From contig JANXWE010000119.1 in assembly GCA_025351325.1 (NCBI GenBank), positions 1-60,182 on the forward strand: a stretch of DNA of 60,182 nt, in the 5' to 3' direction. Shown here one piece after another: positions 50,890 to 60,063 of the stretch (position 1 is the first letter of the stretch; every line of letters begins with the position of its first letter). The translations under genes and the position numbers were made by a program. This DNA is from Fimbriiglobus sp. GTDB lineage: Bacteria > Planctomycetota > Planctomycetia > Gemmatales > Gemmataceae. The notes below the pieces were generated by a model. The model saw nothing but the letters and a program-made list of their open reading frames with translations, was not told the origin of the DNA and searched no databases.

Positions 50890-52542
50890 GTGAGTCCGTT
50901 CAGAATTCTGTTTTGCCTCGGTTTCATCGCACTCTGTTCGATTCCAGTTCGTGCCACTCCGCCCGGCATCACGTACCTCTATCCCGCTGGTACTCAGAGA
51001 GGCACTTCGGTCGAAGTGACGATGGGAGGGTCGTTTGACCCGTGGCCACCGAAGTTCTGGGTCAGTGACAAAGCCCTCACGGTCGTCGCCGGGAAAGACA
51101 AAGGCAAGCTCACCGTCACCGCGGCCAAGGACGCCGTGCCGGGGGTTTACTGGCTCCGTTCCCACAGCGACGAAGGCGTCAGCGGGTTGCGGCCGTTCAT
51201 CGTTGGTTTGCTCCCCGATGTGAAGGAGGTGGAGCCGAACAACGACGCCAAGAAGCCGCAAATGATCGAAGGCAATGTGGTCGTCAACGGTCGGTTCGAC
51301 AAAAACCACGACGTCGATTGCTACGGGGTGACACTCAAAAAGGGGCAAACGCTCGTCGCTTCGCTGGAAGCCCATCAGGCCCTGAAATCACCGGTCGATG
51401 CGATCCTGCAAATTGTCGCCGCCGACGGATTTGTGATGGTCGAAAACCACGATTACCACGGCCTCGATCCGCAAATTGTGTTCACCGCCCTCAAAGACGG
51501 CATTTACACCGTGCGGGCGTTCGCGTTCCCGTCAGTCCCCGATTCCGGCATCCGTTTCTACGGTTCCGACGCGGCGGTCTACCGGTTGACGCTGACCACC
51601 GGGCCGTACGGGGAATTCGCGGTGCCACTGGCGGCGACGGAGGCCCAATTGAAAGCATCCGGAGTCCGCGTCGAAGGTTGGAACTTGGCGAAAGGGTTGC
51701 GGCTCAAAGATTCGATTATTCCAGCCGGTTCCAGCCATGCGACGCTGTTCGCGCCGGAGTTGGCCAACCCGCTGCGTGTCCGGATTCAAGATTTTCCAAG
51801 CACGGTGCACGGGGAACCCGAAGGCAAGCCGGTGCCGTATCAAGTGCCGTTTTCGGTCAGCGGACGACTGGCCACGGAAAATGCAATTTCCACTTTCAAG
51901 CTGCCGTTGAAGAAGGATCAGGCGATCCGCATTGAAGTCGAAAGTCGGTCGCTCGGATTGTCGGTGAACCCGGTGATCGAAGTCTCGGGTACCGATGAAA
52001 ATCGCAAGTTCCGGCGGTTCAATCACAACGAGCAAGAGAAGCCCGATGATGATACCGCGTCGAACTTCACCGCCCCGGTCGATGGCGAATACACCATCAC
52101 CGTGAACGACATCTATGGCGGCGGTGGTGGCGTCCGCGATTGGTTCTTGCTCCGAGTGACCCCGCAAGTGCCCGACTATGAGTTGACGGTTGCTGCGGAT
52201 CGTTTCACAATTGTTCCGGGGAAGCCGACGGTGATCCCGGTGAAGGTCATGCGGAAATTTGGTTTTGCGAAAGCAGTGGAAGTGGTAGCTGAAGGGTTGC
52301 CTGCCGGGATCAAGTTTGAAATCACCCCGCCGGCGAAGCCCGATCCGAACAGCATCACGATCACGCTGACCTCCGACAAGCCCGTCTCCGGGATGTTCCG
52401 ACTCGTTGGCAGTGTGAAGGCCGAACCCAAGCTCAACCGAGTGGTGCATGCCCAGCTTCCGGAGTGGGAAACGTTGCCGATTCTCGATTTGTGGGTGACG
52501 GTGACGAATCCACCGCCACCACCCGCTCCGGCGAAAAAGTAA
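50890..52542 (+). CDS. Exported PPC-type beta-domain protein
   Basis: 550 residues from GTG 50890, supported by AAGGAG five bases upstream. A signal peptide (SPFRILFCLGFIALCSIPVRA) precedes Ig-like domains. Two pre-peptidase C-terminal-like regions are seen: EVEPNNDAKKPQMIEGNVVVNGRFDKNHDVDCYGVTLKKG (about 118-157), and another with ASNFTAPVDGEYTITVNDIYGGGG (about 395-418). No protease domain is attached. It is likely a surface or periplasmic scaffold, typical of planctomycetes. Confidence 0.78.
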   Translation: MSPFRILFCLGFIALCSIPVRATPPGITYLYPAGTQRGTSVEVTMGGSFDPWPPKFWVSDKALTVVAGKDKGKLTVTAAKDAVPGVYWLRSHSDEGVSGLRPFIVGLLPDVKEVEPNNDAKKPQMIEGNVVVNGRFDKNHDVDCYGVTLKKGQTLVASLEAHQALKSPVDAILQIVAADGFVMVENHDYHGLDPQIVFTALKDGIYTVRAFAFPSVPDSGIRFYGSDAAVYRLTLTTGPYGEFAVPLAATEAQLKASGVRVEGWNLAKGLRLKDSIIPAGSSHATLFAPELANPLRVRIQDFPSTVHGEPEGKPVPYQVPFSVSGRLATENAISTFKLPLKKDQAIRIEVESRSLGLSVNPVIEVSGTDENRKFRRFNHNEQEKPDDDTASNFTAPVDGEYTITVNDIYGGGGGVRDWFLLRVTPQVPDYELTVAADRFTIVPGKPTVIPVKVMRKFGFAKAVEVVAEGLPAGIKFEITPPAKPDPNSITITLTSDKPVSGMFRLVGSVKAEPKLNRVVHAQLPEWETLPILDLWVTVTNPPPPPAPAKK

Positions 52543-52544
52543 CT

Positions 52545-54419
52545 TCAAGTCCCAGCAATCAACCCCTTCAATTTCGCCCCGAGGCCCGGGATATACGTCA
52601 ACGGGCGAATCCACTTCAGTACCCCGACGGTTCCGAAGGCGGCGTCGGCGGCGGCAACACCCGTCGCATCGGGTTGGCCGGGCACGCTCCACTTCACGGG
52701 TCGAATCGCGCCCGGCTCGGTCGCGGCGACATCGAGGCAATCGACCGCACCGGCGAGATCGGCCGCGACGAGGAGCGCGGCTGCGCGGCTCTGTTGCGGC
52801 GATCGGGAGTTGAATCGGAAGGTGATTCGCCGCGTGGGACGGCTCCCCGTGAACTGGGCCAGGATCATCGACCCCGGCATAAACGACACCAGCATGGTCA
52901 TCATCAGCAGGCTGAAGACGAGTAGGCCCATGAAGACGCCAATGCCCAAGTGCAAGCCACAACCGAGCATAATCCAGTACGGCCGCAGCCGCGTCCAGAT
53001 CACGAACGGCAGCGAGATTTCGGTGAACAGCGTGAAGTACACCCCGACGGCCGCCATCACGGAATAGACCGGCCGCGACGCCGCCAGGGTCCGCACCATG
53101 TCTTGGTACCACCCGTAGTGGATCATGGTGAATTCCGGATTCACCAGCGTGTCCCAGTACGCGGTGTGGTTCCACCACGCGTCCCCTTTGAGCTTCGCCA
53201 ACCCGGATGCGGCGTAGATGAAGCAGAAGTGAATCTGCAACAAGCGCTGGGCGAAGCCGCACGATGGCGATGGCGGGGCGACGGCCAAGTAGCGCTGCGT
53301 GGCACTGTCGATGGTGCCCGACCGGCCGAGGCTGGCACGGGCGGCCCGGTAGCGGTTGATGAGCCGGTCGAGGGAGAAGGTGGCCCCGCAGTTGGCGATC
53401 ATCAAATAGATGAGCAGGATGTTCATCATGGTGTCTTGGCCGAAGAGCACTTGCTGGTTGCGGTGCAAATACGATGCGGCGGCAAACCACGTGAGGATCG
53501 CCGTGACCCGGGTGAACAGACCGAATGTGAACATCAACAGGATGACCAGCACCGCAGCGTGGGCCAACGCCATCTCGGTAGGGTCGGTGACGTGGAACCA
53601 GAACGAAAAGGTCGGATGGCCGATTTGGTTCGCTTTGCGCTTGTCGTAATTCCAATAGCCGAGATACTCGATGGCTTCGAGGCGCTCGGCGTCGTCGGCC
53701 GGTAAGTCGCGGACGAACTTCACCAAGTTGTCGCGGAGCACCGGGGCGAGTTCCAACAGGTAATTCGTGATGTACCGCCGGTCGTCCACCGCTGTCGTCA
53801 TGGTGCCGGGCAACGTACTCCCCAGCCCTTCGAGATCGCGGGCCAAGACCGTGCGTTCCTGTTCGAGGCCCAGGTCGAGCGCTTCGGGGAATTGCTCTTT
53901 TTCATCGCGCAGCGATTTCTTGACCAGCGCGTCCAACCGCCCTTTCCGAACCGCCGGATCTGGCCCGAGCGTGAACAAATAGGCCGCGGACGTGCGGATC
54001 GTCTCTTCGCTGTAACCGTTGCCTTGGTTGTCACTCATCGCACCGCGGGCATCGAGCAGCCGGAGTTTCTTGCGCAGTTCGGCCTTGTCTCGCGGTAAGG
54101 CCCGCAGCCAACCCATCACGGCGTTGCGGCGGTGCGGCTCTTCCGGCAGAGCGGCGGACTTGATCCGATCATTCCACTCCCAATCGAGCGATGGTGATCG
54201 CGTCGGCGCTTCCCGGCGTTCGCGGTTGGCCGTCTCGAGGTCGTACCAAGCGCTCTTGCCGAAAAATGAATGCAGGTCGTAGGTGTAGCACAGGTGGATG
54301 TAGACCACCAGCAACCCGGCCACGATGCGGATGAACGCCATCGTGCTCGGATCGGTCGGGGCGAACCAGAAGTTCGACCAGCGTTGCCAGTACGAGGCGC
54401 TCGACTGTGGTACCGTCAT
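52545..54419 (-). CDS. HTTM-domain membrane protein
   Basis: 624 residues from ATG 54419, which overlaps the upstream stop (ATGA) and has AAAGGAG four bases before it. The first membrane helix (AFIRIVAGLLVVYIHLCYTYDL) and later groups (LAHAAVLVILLMFTFGLFTRV, HRNQQVLFGQDTMMNILLIYLM, FCFIYAASGLAKLKGDAWWN, GVYFTLFTEISLPFVIWTR) match the horizontally transferred transmembrane domain found in vitamin K-dependent carboxylase relatives. A soluble insert covers about residues 60-270. Function unknown; coupled to the 425-residue gene. Confidence 0.82.
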   Translation of the reverse strand: MTVPQSSASYWQRWSNFWFAPTDPSTMAFIRIVAGLLVVYIHLCYTYDLHSFFGKSAWYDLETANRERREAPTRSPSLDWEWNDRIKSAALPEEPHRRNAVMGWLRALPRDKAELRKKLRLLDARGAMSDNQGNGYSEETIRTSAAYLFTLGPDPAVRKGRLDALVKKSLRDEKEQFPEALDLGLEQERTVLARDLEGLGSTLPGTMTTAVDDRRYITNYLLELAPVLRDNLVKFVRDLPADDAERLEAIEYLGYWNYDKRKANQIGHPTFSFWFHVTDPTEMALAHAAVLVILLMFTFGLFTRVTAILTWFAAASYLHRNQQVLFGQDTMMNILLIYLMIANCGATFSLDRLINRYRAARASLGRSGTIDSATQRYLAVAPPSPSCGFAQRLLQIHFCFIYAASGLAKLKGDAWWNHTAYWDTLVNPEFTMIHYGWYQDMVRTLAASRPVYSVMAAVGVYFTLFTEISLPFVIWTRLRPYWIMLGCGLHLGIGVFMGLLVFSLLMMTMLVSFMPGSMILAQFTGSRPTRRITFRFNSRSPQQSRAAALLVAADLAGAVDCLDVAATEPGAIRPVKWSVPGQPDATGVAAADAAFGTVGVLKWIRPLTYIPGLGAKLKGLIAGT

Positions 54420-55693
54420 GGTGCTCCTTTGACTCCGCCCGTCCATGGGAATTCGTACTTCAAATACAGCGACATGTAGTCATCGAAATAGCGTCCCTGA
54501 GCATTCGGAGTCGACCGCTGCACAATCGGCAACAACCAGTACAGCATCGGGTCGGTCGGGTTCATCAGCTCCCCGCCGGCGTTGTACTCGCCCAGGTAAT
54601 AAGGCCGGTACGTCGTCGGGTTGTACGGGCTGTCGCCGTCCTCACGCTTCAAGCCGGTGTCGGGATCGGTCTGGTGCAGAAACTCCGCCGGCGGAATCAC
54701 CCGGTGTTCCACACGCAACAATTTCACCGAAATCACCCGCCGCTCGGGGGTCGAATACTCGGCGGCGATGTGCCGGGCATACGACGGCAACAAGTGACGC
54801 GACACAATGCTGGTCGGCACCCGGTACTGCGACGCGATGGGATCGTACTTGTCGCTCAGGGGAATGCGGCTGCTCGGCGCGTCGACGTTCACGGCCACCC
54901 GCTTGCGCCGGTTCGCCGCGTCGTTCTTCTCGAAGTTGTCCGGGGTGAAATTGCTCGGCGACGACGACGCCACCAACTCCGAAATCGACAGCCGCCGTTG
55001 ATACGTCTGCCCGAGTGGGTCCTTGAACTGGCTCCCCCGGTTGGGCAGATCGATCCAGGCCGATTCCACCCGTTTCTTGTTCGTTTTCGGATCGATCTCG
55101 TCGAGTTCGTAGGTCACCAGGCCGAAAATCAAACTCGCTGGGCCGGGTTCCGGACTGTAAAAATGGTAGGCATTGCTGAGATACATGAACTTGTAATACG
55201 GCATGTAAATGCGCTGGGCGGCTTGCGTCGTCAGCCACGGGGCCGGGCTGGGCCACGTCGTCGCGGTTAGGATCGCCCCGAAGTGAAACAGGACTAAAAT
55301 CGACAGCGCCATGCAGCGAACGACCACGGGCACCCACGCCAGAAAACCGCCCAGAGCACACACCCCCGTGAGTACCCGGCAGACCATCGCGGCCGAATCC
55401 CAATGTGACGGAAAGCCCCAGTTGGCCAGCAGAAATGCCAGCGCACAGAGTTCCCACGCCCGCCAGTCGTCGGGTCGAAGCGAGAGACCGTAACCGGCGC
55501 ACAAGATGCCAATCGCCAGCGAAAGCAGGCAGCCGCTGGAGAGTAGGCCCGGTGGCACACCGCCGAAGATCGCCGGAATCACCGTGAATCCGCAGGCCAC
55601 CAGACCGACGATTTGCAGGGTGAACACGGTCTTTTCCGCGACCGGCGGCAGGACATCGACACTCGTATGAAGTGGCTCGGGCGTCCGATCCAT
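54416..55693 (-). CDS. Membrane protein partner of the HTTM protein
   Basis: 425 residues. About six helices fill residues 20-160, followed by a soluble domain with YYKFMYLSNAYHFYSPEPGPASL, in which the FYSPEPGP motif is distinctive, and a Tyr-rich tail (GRYFDDYMSLYLKYEFPWTGG). Translation is coupled to the HTTM gene by a four-base overlap, so the two likely form a complex. The family is not named to my knowledge. Confidence 0.7.
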   Translation of the reverse strand: MDRTPEPLHTSVDVLPPVAEKTVFTLQIVGLVACGFTVIPAIFGGVPPGLLSSGCLLSLAIGILCAGYGLSLRPDDWRAWELCALAFLLANWGFPSHWDSAAMVCRVLTGVCALGGFLAWVPVVVRCMALSILVLFHFGAILTATTWPSPAPWLTTQAAQRIYMPYYKFMYLSNAYHFYSPEPGPASLIFGLVTYELDEIDPKTNKKRVESAWIDLPNRGSQFKDPLGQTYQRRLSISELVASSSPSNFTPDNFEKNDAANRRKRVAVNVDAPSSRIPLSDKYDPIASQYRVPTSIVSRHLLPSYARHIAAEYSTPERRVISVKLLRVEHRVIPPAEFLHQTDPDTGLKREDGDSPYNPTTYRPYYLGEYNAGGELMNPTDPMLYWLLPIVQRSTPNAQGRYFDDYMSLYLKYEFPWTGGVKGAP

Positions 55694-55796
55694 GGTTGAG
55701 CCTCGGGTACAATCCTTGTCGAGCTGGCTAGATTAGCAAATCTCCCGGGCTTGTCTGCGCCGGTGCACAATTGAACTGTGATCTGAAAACGATTTA

Positions 55797-55970
55797 ACCG
55801 CGTCTCCGCGGTTCAAACCCAAAACAACTGAAACGCAGAGGCGCGGAGACGCGGAGGAAACCATCAGAAAACGAAACAGGGCGGGGCTTATGGCCAGGCA
55901 AGTCGCCCCACCCTGTTTCGTTTTCTGTCTTTTGCCTTCCTCCGCGACTCCGCGTCTCCGCGGTTCAAAA
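55797..55970. repeat. Second GCGGAGACGCGGAGG-type inverted repeat
   Basis: aaccgcgtctccgcggttcaaa (from 55796) and its mirrored copy near 55951-55970 bracket a central hairpin: cagaaaacgaaacagggcgggg (55865-55886) pairs with 55905-55926 with one mismatch. A gcggagacgcggagg copy lies at 55843-55857. The right edge supplies the stop codon of the biotin ligase gene. Confidence 0.8.
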
Positions 55971-56735
55971 ATTCGCACTTAAACCTCGAATCAGCTCGGG
56001 CAGGATCACCTCAATGGCGTGCTCGCCGGTTTCGAGTTCAAGCCCATCGAAACTCATGTCGCGGAGGCGACCGACGCGTTGGCCGCCATCGGCGAGGTCG
56101 ATCCGCACCTGGCGACCGATGAGGCCGATCCGCTGTTTCCACTGGCTTTCGGGGGTAATCCGTTCACCGGACAGCAAGCGGTCGTAGCCGGCATCGAGGT
56201 GCTGAACGACGGTCTTCAACACGGTGATCGCGTCGGGGTTGGTTCCCGAAATCATCCCCAGCGAAGTGGCATCCGGCAGACCCACGGCAGCGAAATCTTC
56301 CGCAGTTTGGCTCCGATTCAACCCGAAGCCTAAGACTACGCCACCCGATTGCTCGATCAGAATCCCACAGACTTTTTTACCGCCGATCAGCAGGTCGTTG
56401 GGCCACTTGATGCGGGCCTCGGCGCCGGTGAGTTCGAGGATGGCCTGCGCGATGCCGACGGCCGCCCAAGCGGTGAGGATCACCGGCCGACGCAACTCGG
56501 CAGGCGGGAACAGCAGAACCGACAAGAGCAGCGAACTGCCCGGACGGGCCTGCCAGAGCCGTCCGTACTGCCCCCGACCGTTCGTCTGATGCTCGGCGAC
56601 GTAGACGGTTCCGGCGGCGTCCGGATCGTGTGCGAAACTCGCCGCGAGGTCGTTGGTGCTCGGCACTTCCTCGAACAGTTGGATGGATCGGCCCAGATGA
56701 CGGCTGTTGAGGTGGAGAATTTCACGTGGAATCAT
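55965..56735 (-). CDS. birA: Biotin--[acetyl-CoA-carboxylase] ligase
   Basis: 256 residues, catalytic domain plus C-terminal SH3-like domain, without the N-terminal DNA-binding domain of E. coli BirA, so ligase only. Motifs: VPSTNDLA, EHQTNGRGQYGRLW (biotin and adenylate loop), IKWPNDLLIGGKKVCGIL with the catalytic Lys, and a C-terminal VRIDLADGGQRVGRLRDMSFDG. It attaches biotin to carboxylase carrier proteins. The last codons (NF-stop) come from the flanking repeat. Confidence 0.9.
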   Translation of the reverse strand: MIPREILHLNSRHLGRSIQLFEEVPSTNDLAASFAHDPDAAGTVYVAEHQTNGRGQYGRLWQARPGSSLLLSVLLFPPAELRRPVILTAWAAVGIAQAILELTGAEARIKWPNDLLIGGKKVCGILIEQSGGVVLGFGLNRSQTAEDFAAVGLPDATSLGMISGTNPDAITVLKTVVQHLDAGYDRLLSGERITPESQWKQRIGLIGRQVRIDLADGGQRVGRLRDMSFDGLELETGEHAIEVILPELIRGLSANF

Positions 56736-56793
56736 AGTGAATGATTTGGCCGAATGCCGACAGTCGGGAGCGGTGCATTTCTACAATGACCCC

Positions 56794-58029
56794 ATGATAC
56801 ACGACTGGGACGCGATTGTGATCGGCGCCGGTGCCGCCGGGTTATTTGCTGCGATCTTCGCGGCGGAGCGGGGCCGGCGCGTGCTGCTCCTCGAAAAGGG
56901 ACGCAAAGCCGGGGTGAAAATCCTGATGTCCGGCGGCACCCGCTGCAACATCACCCACGATTGCGAAATCCGCGGCATCATCGATGCCTTCGGCCCCAAC
57001 GGTCGCTTCCTCCATTCGGCGCTGGCTTCGTTCAGCCCGAAGGACGTTCTCGCATTCTTCCATGGCGAGGGCGTCGAAACCAAAGTCGAAGAGACCGGCA
57101 AAATCTTCCCCGTCAGCAATCGCGCCGTCGATGTTCTTGACGCCATCCTCCGTCGACTGGATCGCAGTCGGGCCAAACTCGCGCTCGGCGAACCGGCGCT
57201 CGCCGTGGAAAAGATTCCCGAGGGCGGCTTCCGCGTTTCCACTGGCACCCGGCAAATCAGCTGCGAGCACCTGCTCATCACCACGGGCGGACTGTCCTAC
57301 CCGGGTTGCGGTACCACCGGCGACGGATACGGTTTTGCCAAGCAGTTCGGCCACACCATCACCGCGACCACGCCGGCGCTCGTCCCCCTCACGATGAACG
57401 CGAGTTGGGTGCCCGAGTTGAAAGGGATCACGGTCCCGAGCGCCGGGTTGAAAGTGTACGACTCCGAGAATAAGCTTCTGGCGTCGCGCAAAGGATCATT
57501 ACTGTTCGCCCACTTCGGACTCACCGGCCCGGCTCCGCTCGATGTCAGCCGCGCGGTCAGTGGCCATGCGACGCCGAATCGGTTGAGCCTCGAGATGGAC
57601 TTTTTGCCCGGGGAAACCGAAGCGGGCTTCGACGAGTTCCTGAAGACCGAAACCCTCGCCCAGGGCAAAAAGCAACTCGCGGGGGTGATGGCCGAGCGGA
57701 TGCCGCGCCGCATCTGCGATACCTTGCTGGCCCAGGCCGAAATGCCTGCGGATCGAAAAGCGGCCGCACTCAGCAAACCCGACCGCCAGAAGCTCGCGGC
57801 CATGGCCAAGCGCCTGCGAGTGCCGTTGCGGGGCACCCTCGGCTTCGAGAAGGCCGAAGTGACCGCCGGCGGCGTGAGCTTGGATGAAGTGGACTCCCGC
57901 ACCATGCAAAGCAAGCTCCAGCCCGGCCTCTACTTCGCCGGGGAAGTCCTCGATCTCGACGGCTGGATTGGCGGCTACAACTTCCAGAGCGCCTGGAGCA
58001 CGGGCTACTTGGCGGCGAAATTTATCTGA
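56794..58029 (+). CDS. HI0933/YhiN-family FAD-dependent oxidoreductase
   Basis: 411 residues from ATG 56794 (preceding frame to 56707 discounted). The dinucleotide motif is DAIVIGAGAAGLFAAIFAAE, followed by KILMSGGTRCNITHD, LLITTGGLSYPGCGTTGDGYG, VTAGGVSLDEVDSRTMQSK and FAGEVLDLDGWIGGYN. The family includes BaiN-type reductases of unknown physiological substrate. It is divergent from birA. The end of the gene is 232 bases before the tRNA. Confidence 0.9.
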   Translation: MIHDWDAIVIGAGAAGLFAAIFAAERGRRVLLLEKGRKAGVKILMSGGTRCNITHDCEIRGIIDAFGPNGRFLHSALASFSPKDVLAFFHGEGVETKVEETGKIFPVSNRAVDVLDAILRRLDRSRAKLALGEPALAVEKIPEGGFRVSTGTRQISCEHLLITTGGLSYPGCGTTGDGYGFAKQFGHTITATTPALVPLTMNASWVPELKGITVPSAGLKVYDSENKLLASRKGSLLFAHFGLTGPAPLDVSRAVSGHATPNRLSLEMDFLPGETEAGFDEFLKTETLAQGKKQLAGVMAERMPRRICDTLLAQAEMPADRKAAALSKPDRQKLAAMAKRLRVPLRGTLGFEKAEVTAGGVSLDEVDSRTMQSKLQPGLYFAGEVLDLDGWIGGYNFQSAWSTGYLAAKFI

Positions 58030-58261
58030 AGTGCGTTCTGGTCAATGCGGTACAGGCACCCACGCGCTGCCTACAAATCGGAACTGCACCTTCCGGCCGA
58101 GACCCCATGCGGTGGCCGTCAATGTGATTGGTAAAATGTCACAAAACGGGCCGGGCAATCGTTCCGAACCGTCCGGCGCCGGTAGTAGTTTGTCGCCCCT
58201 TGCAAAGCGTTTGCTCAACCCCCCCCTTCACGCAACAGCAATCTCCCCTACACTATTATGA
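58030..58261. other. Gap before tRNA-Ser with tRNA promoter
   Basis: No gene is seen. TTCACG (58227-58232), 16 bases and TACACT (58249-58254) form a plausible promoter whose start would be at the first tRNA base. A run of eight C precedes it. Confidence 0.45.
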
Positions 58262-58348
58262 GGAGAGGTGGCGGAGTGGTCGATCGCGTTAGTCTCGAAA
58301 ACTAATTTACCCGAAAGGGTAACGAGGGTTCGAATCCCTCCCTCTCCG
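58262..58348 (+). tRNA. tRNA-Ser(CGA)
   Basis: Acceptor arms ggagagg (58262-58268) and cctctcc (58341-58347) pair perfectly, with discriminator G at 58348. The anticodon loop CTCGAAA with stem ttagt/actaa reads codon UCG. A long class II variable arm (ttacccgaaagggtaa) and the T arm gagggTTCGAATccctc are clear. CCA is not encoded. The gene directly precedes a tyrosine recombinase gene. Confidence 0.95.
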
Positions 58349-58350
58349 CT
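58329..58350 (+). other. Probable attL attachment site (tRNA-Ser 3' end)
   Basis: Integrases next to tRNA genes usually recombine in the T arm and acceptor end. The tRNA 3' segment (gttcgaatccctccctctcc) is the predicted core; no second copy is seen to the right within this window, so attR would lie beyond it. Confidence 0.5.
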
Positions 58351-58391
58351 GTTTTTTCACACGTCGATTCGCCGAAAACCCCTTGAATTCC

Positions 58392-58424
58392 AGGCTTTCA
58401 GGGTGCTCCCCGGAAAGCCTTTTT
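58392..58424 (+). terminator. Terminator after the tRNA
   Basis: aggctttc (58392-58399) pairs with gaaagcct (58413-58420), followed by T residues. Confidence 0.7.
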
Positions 58425-58525
58425 CGTTCCCACATCCCCGCTGGGTGGCAAATAGGGGGCAGCGTCGATCCTGCGTTGGGATTGCGTCGCTTGTCCCCAC
58501 CCGAACAATTCGTCGGGGGTGCAAC

Positions 58526-59740
58526 ATGGCGTGGCTCGAACGGCGGGGCAAGCGATTCCGAGTCGTCTTCCGATTCCAAGACCAAAGAATCTTCGCGATC
58601 CTGAAGACGGCCGACATCAAAGAAGCCGAGGCGTGTCTCGGCCGCATCGAAGAGAACCTGCGGCTCGTCGAGCGCGGGCGCCTCACGGTCCCAGATGGGG
58701 CCGATGTCGGCCTTTTCCTCCTCACCGATGGCAAACTCCAGAAACCGGTCGAACTCGTCCGGCCCGTGCGGCTCTCCGAACTTTTCTCGCTCTACAAAGC
58801 GGAGTTCACGGCGGGAGCCAAGGAGGCCATCACGAGGAAGATGGAAGACGTCCACATGAACCACGTCGCCCGCATCCTCGGCGGGGACACCGTCGTCGGC
58901 GGGATAACTGCGGCGTCGATCCAAAAGTTCGTAGATACGAGGAGCGGTGAGAAGCATCGCGGCGAGCCGTTGAAGCCGACGACGGTGAAGAAGGCTGTGG
59001 CGACGCTCCGCTTCGTATGGAACTGGGCCCATCGGCAGGGTCGAGTCTCGATCCGATTCCCGGCAGTCGATCTGGTCTTTCCCAAAGAGAAGCACGCGGA
59101 GCCGTTCCGGACTTACGACCAGATCCAAGCGATCTTGGCCCGCGGGGAACTCGACCCCAAACGGATCCGGGAACTTTGGGACGGACTCTTCCTCGATCCC
59201 GCCCAAGTGTCCGAAGTGCTCGTCCACGTGCAAAAGAAATCGAACGCCCGCTGGTTGTACCCCTTCCTCGTCGCCGCCGCTTACACGGGAGCCCGGCGGA
59301 GCGAACTCTTCCGGGCGCGGGTCGAGGACTTCGATTTCGACGCGAAGCAAGTCCTGCTCCGCGAGAAAAAGCGGAGCCGGGATCGGGAGACGTTTCGCAC
59401 CGTCGACATGACTCCCCGCGTGGAGGCAACAATGCGGGCTTACTTCAAAGACGGTCACCCCGGCGGGACGACCGCTTTCGCGTCGGAGACGAGCCGCACC
59501 CTCACCGACGGCCAGACTTGGAAAGCATTCCGCACGGCGGTCAAAGGTTCGAAGTGGCATGTTCTCCGCGGCTACCACGCCTTCCGGCACTCGTTCGCTT
59601 CGAACCTCGCGGCGGCGGGCGTTGACCAGCGGATCATCGACGAGTTGATGGGGCACACGACCGTGGAGATGCAAAAGCGATACCGGCACCTGTTCCCGGA
59701 TCAACGCCGAACGGCCATGTTCTCCGTCTTCGGTGGTTGA
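58526..59740 (+). CDS. Tyrosine recombinase (integrase)
   Basis: 404 residues from ATG 58526, with GGGGGT before it; the frame extends through the tRNA but that part is not coding. An N-terminal arm-binding region (MAWLERRGKRFRVVFRFQDQ), a core-binding domain (about 80-185) and the catalytic domain are present. Catalytic residues: Arg257 (TGARRSE), His351 and Arg354 (HAFRHSF), His377 (MGHTT) and Tyr386 (KRYRHLF). Lys in the beta hairpin is probably in LLREKKRSR. It integrates the element into tRNA-Ser. Confidence 0.92.
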   Translation: MAWLERRGKRFRVVFRFQDQRIFAILKTADIKEAEACLGRIEENLRLVERGRLTVPDGADVGLFLLTDGKLQKPVELVRPVRLSELFSLYKAEFTAGAKEAITRKMEDVHMNHVARILGGDTVVGGITAASIQKFVDTRSGEKHRGEPLKPTTVKKAVATLRFVWNWAHRQGRVSIRFPAVDLVFPKEKHAEPFRTYDQIQAILARGELDPKRIRELWDGLFLDPAQVSEVLVHVQKKSNARWLYPFLVAAAYTGARRSELFRARVEDFDFDAKQVLLREKKRSRDRETFRTVDMTPRVEATMRAYFKDGHPGGTTAFASETSRTLTDGQTWKAFRTAVKGSKWHVLRGYHAFRHSFASNLAAAGVDQRIIDELMGHTTVEMQKRYRHLFPDQRRTAMFSVFGG

Positions 59741-59772
59741 GTTCCCGCCGCGAGCCGTGGTAAGGATTGGAC

Positions 59773-60042
59773 ATGCCCAAAGCCTACGTCGGAATCGCCG
59801 GCCCCAACGGACTCACGATCTTGCAACCGGAGCGGGACGAGACTCTGCTCGCGATCGAACGGTTCGTCGGGCGGGGTCGCCGCGTAGGGTTCTGGGCGCT
59901 GCTCGGGGACGACGACGCCCGCTCGGTCCAAACCTTGATCCGCCAAGGCTACTGGCGAGAGGCTCTCCGGGCTCTGGAGCGATGCGCACAGGACTTCGGC
60001 CGCATCCTCCCCTTCGAGCCGGAACGATTCGATCTTCACTGA
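59773..60042 (+). CDS. Small unknown protein in the integrated element
   Basis: 89 residues from ATG 59773 (AAGGA six bases before). Mixed alpha/beta with VGIAGPNGLTILQPERDETLLAIERFV and a helical end (WREALRALERCAQDFGRIL). No signal peptide or known motif. It lies between the integrase and the KptA-like gene with short gaps (32 and 21 bases), so the three may share a transcript. Confidence 0.6.
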   Translation: MPKAYVGIAGPNGLTILQPERDETLLAIERFVGRGRRVGFWALLGDDDARSVQTLIRQGYWREALRALERCAQDFGRILPFEPERFDLH

Positions 60043-60063
60043 CCACTCCCCGAAAGGCCGACC

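Noticed and set aside
51532-53655. 707-residue minus-strand open frame
   Set aside because: Overlaps two supported genes (PPC-type and HTTM) and has Arg/His-rich composition typical of a shadow frame.
58268-58525. Upstream extension of the integrase frame through the tRNA
   Set aside because: It would translate the tRNA and a terminator; ATG 58526 has a ribosome site and begins the usual integrase N terminus.
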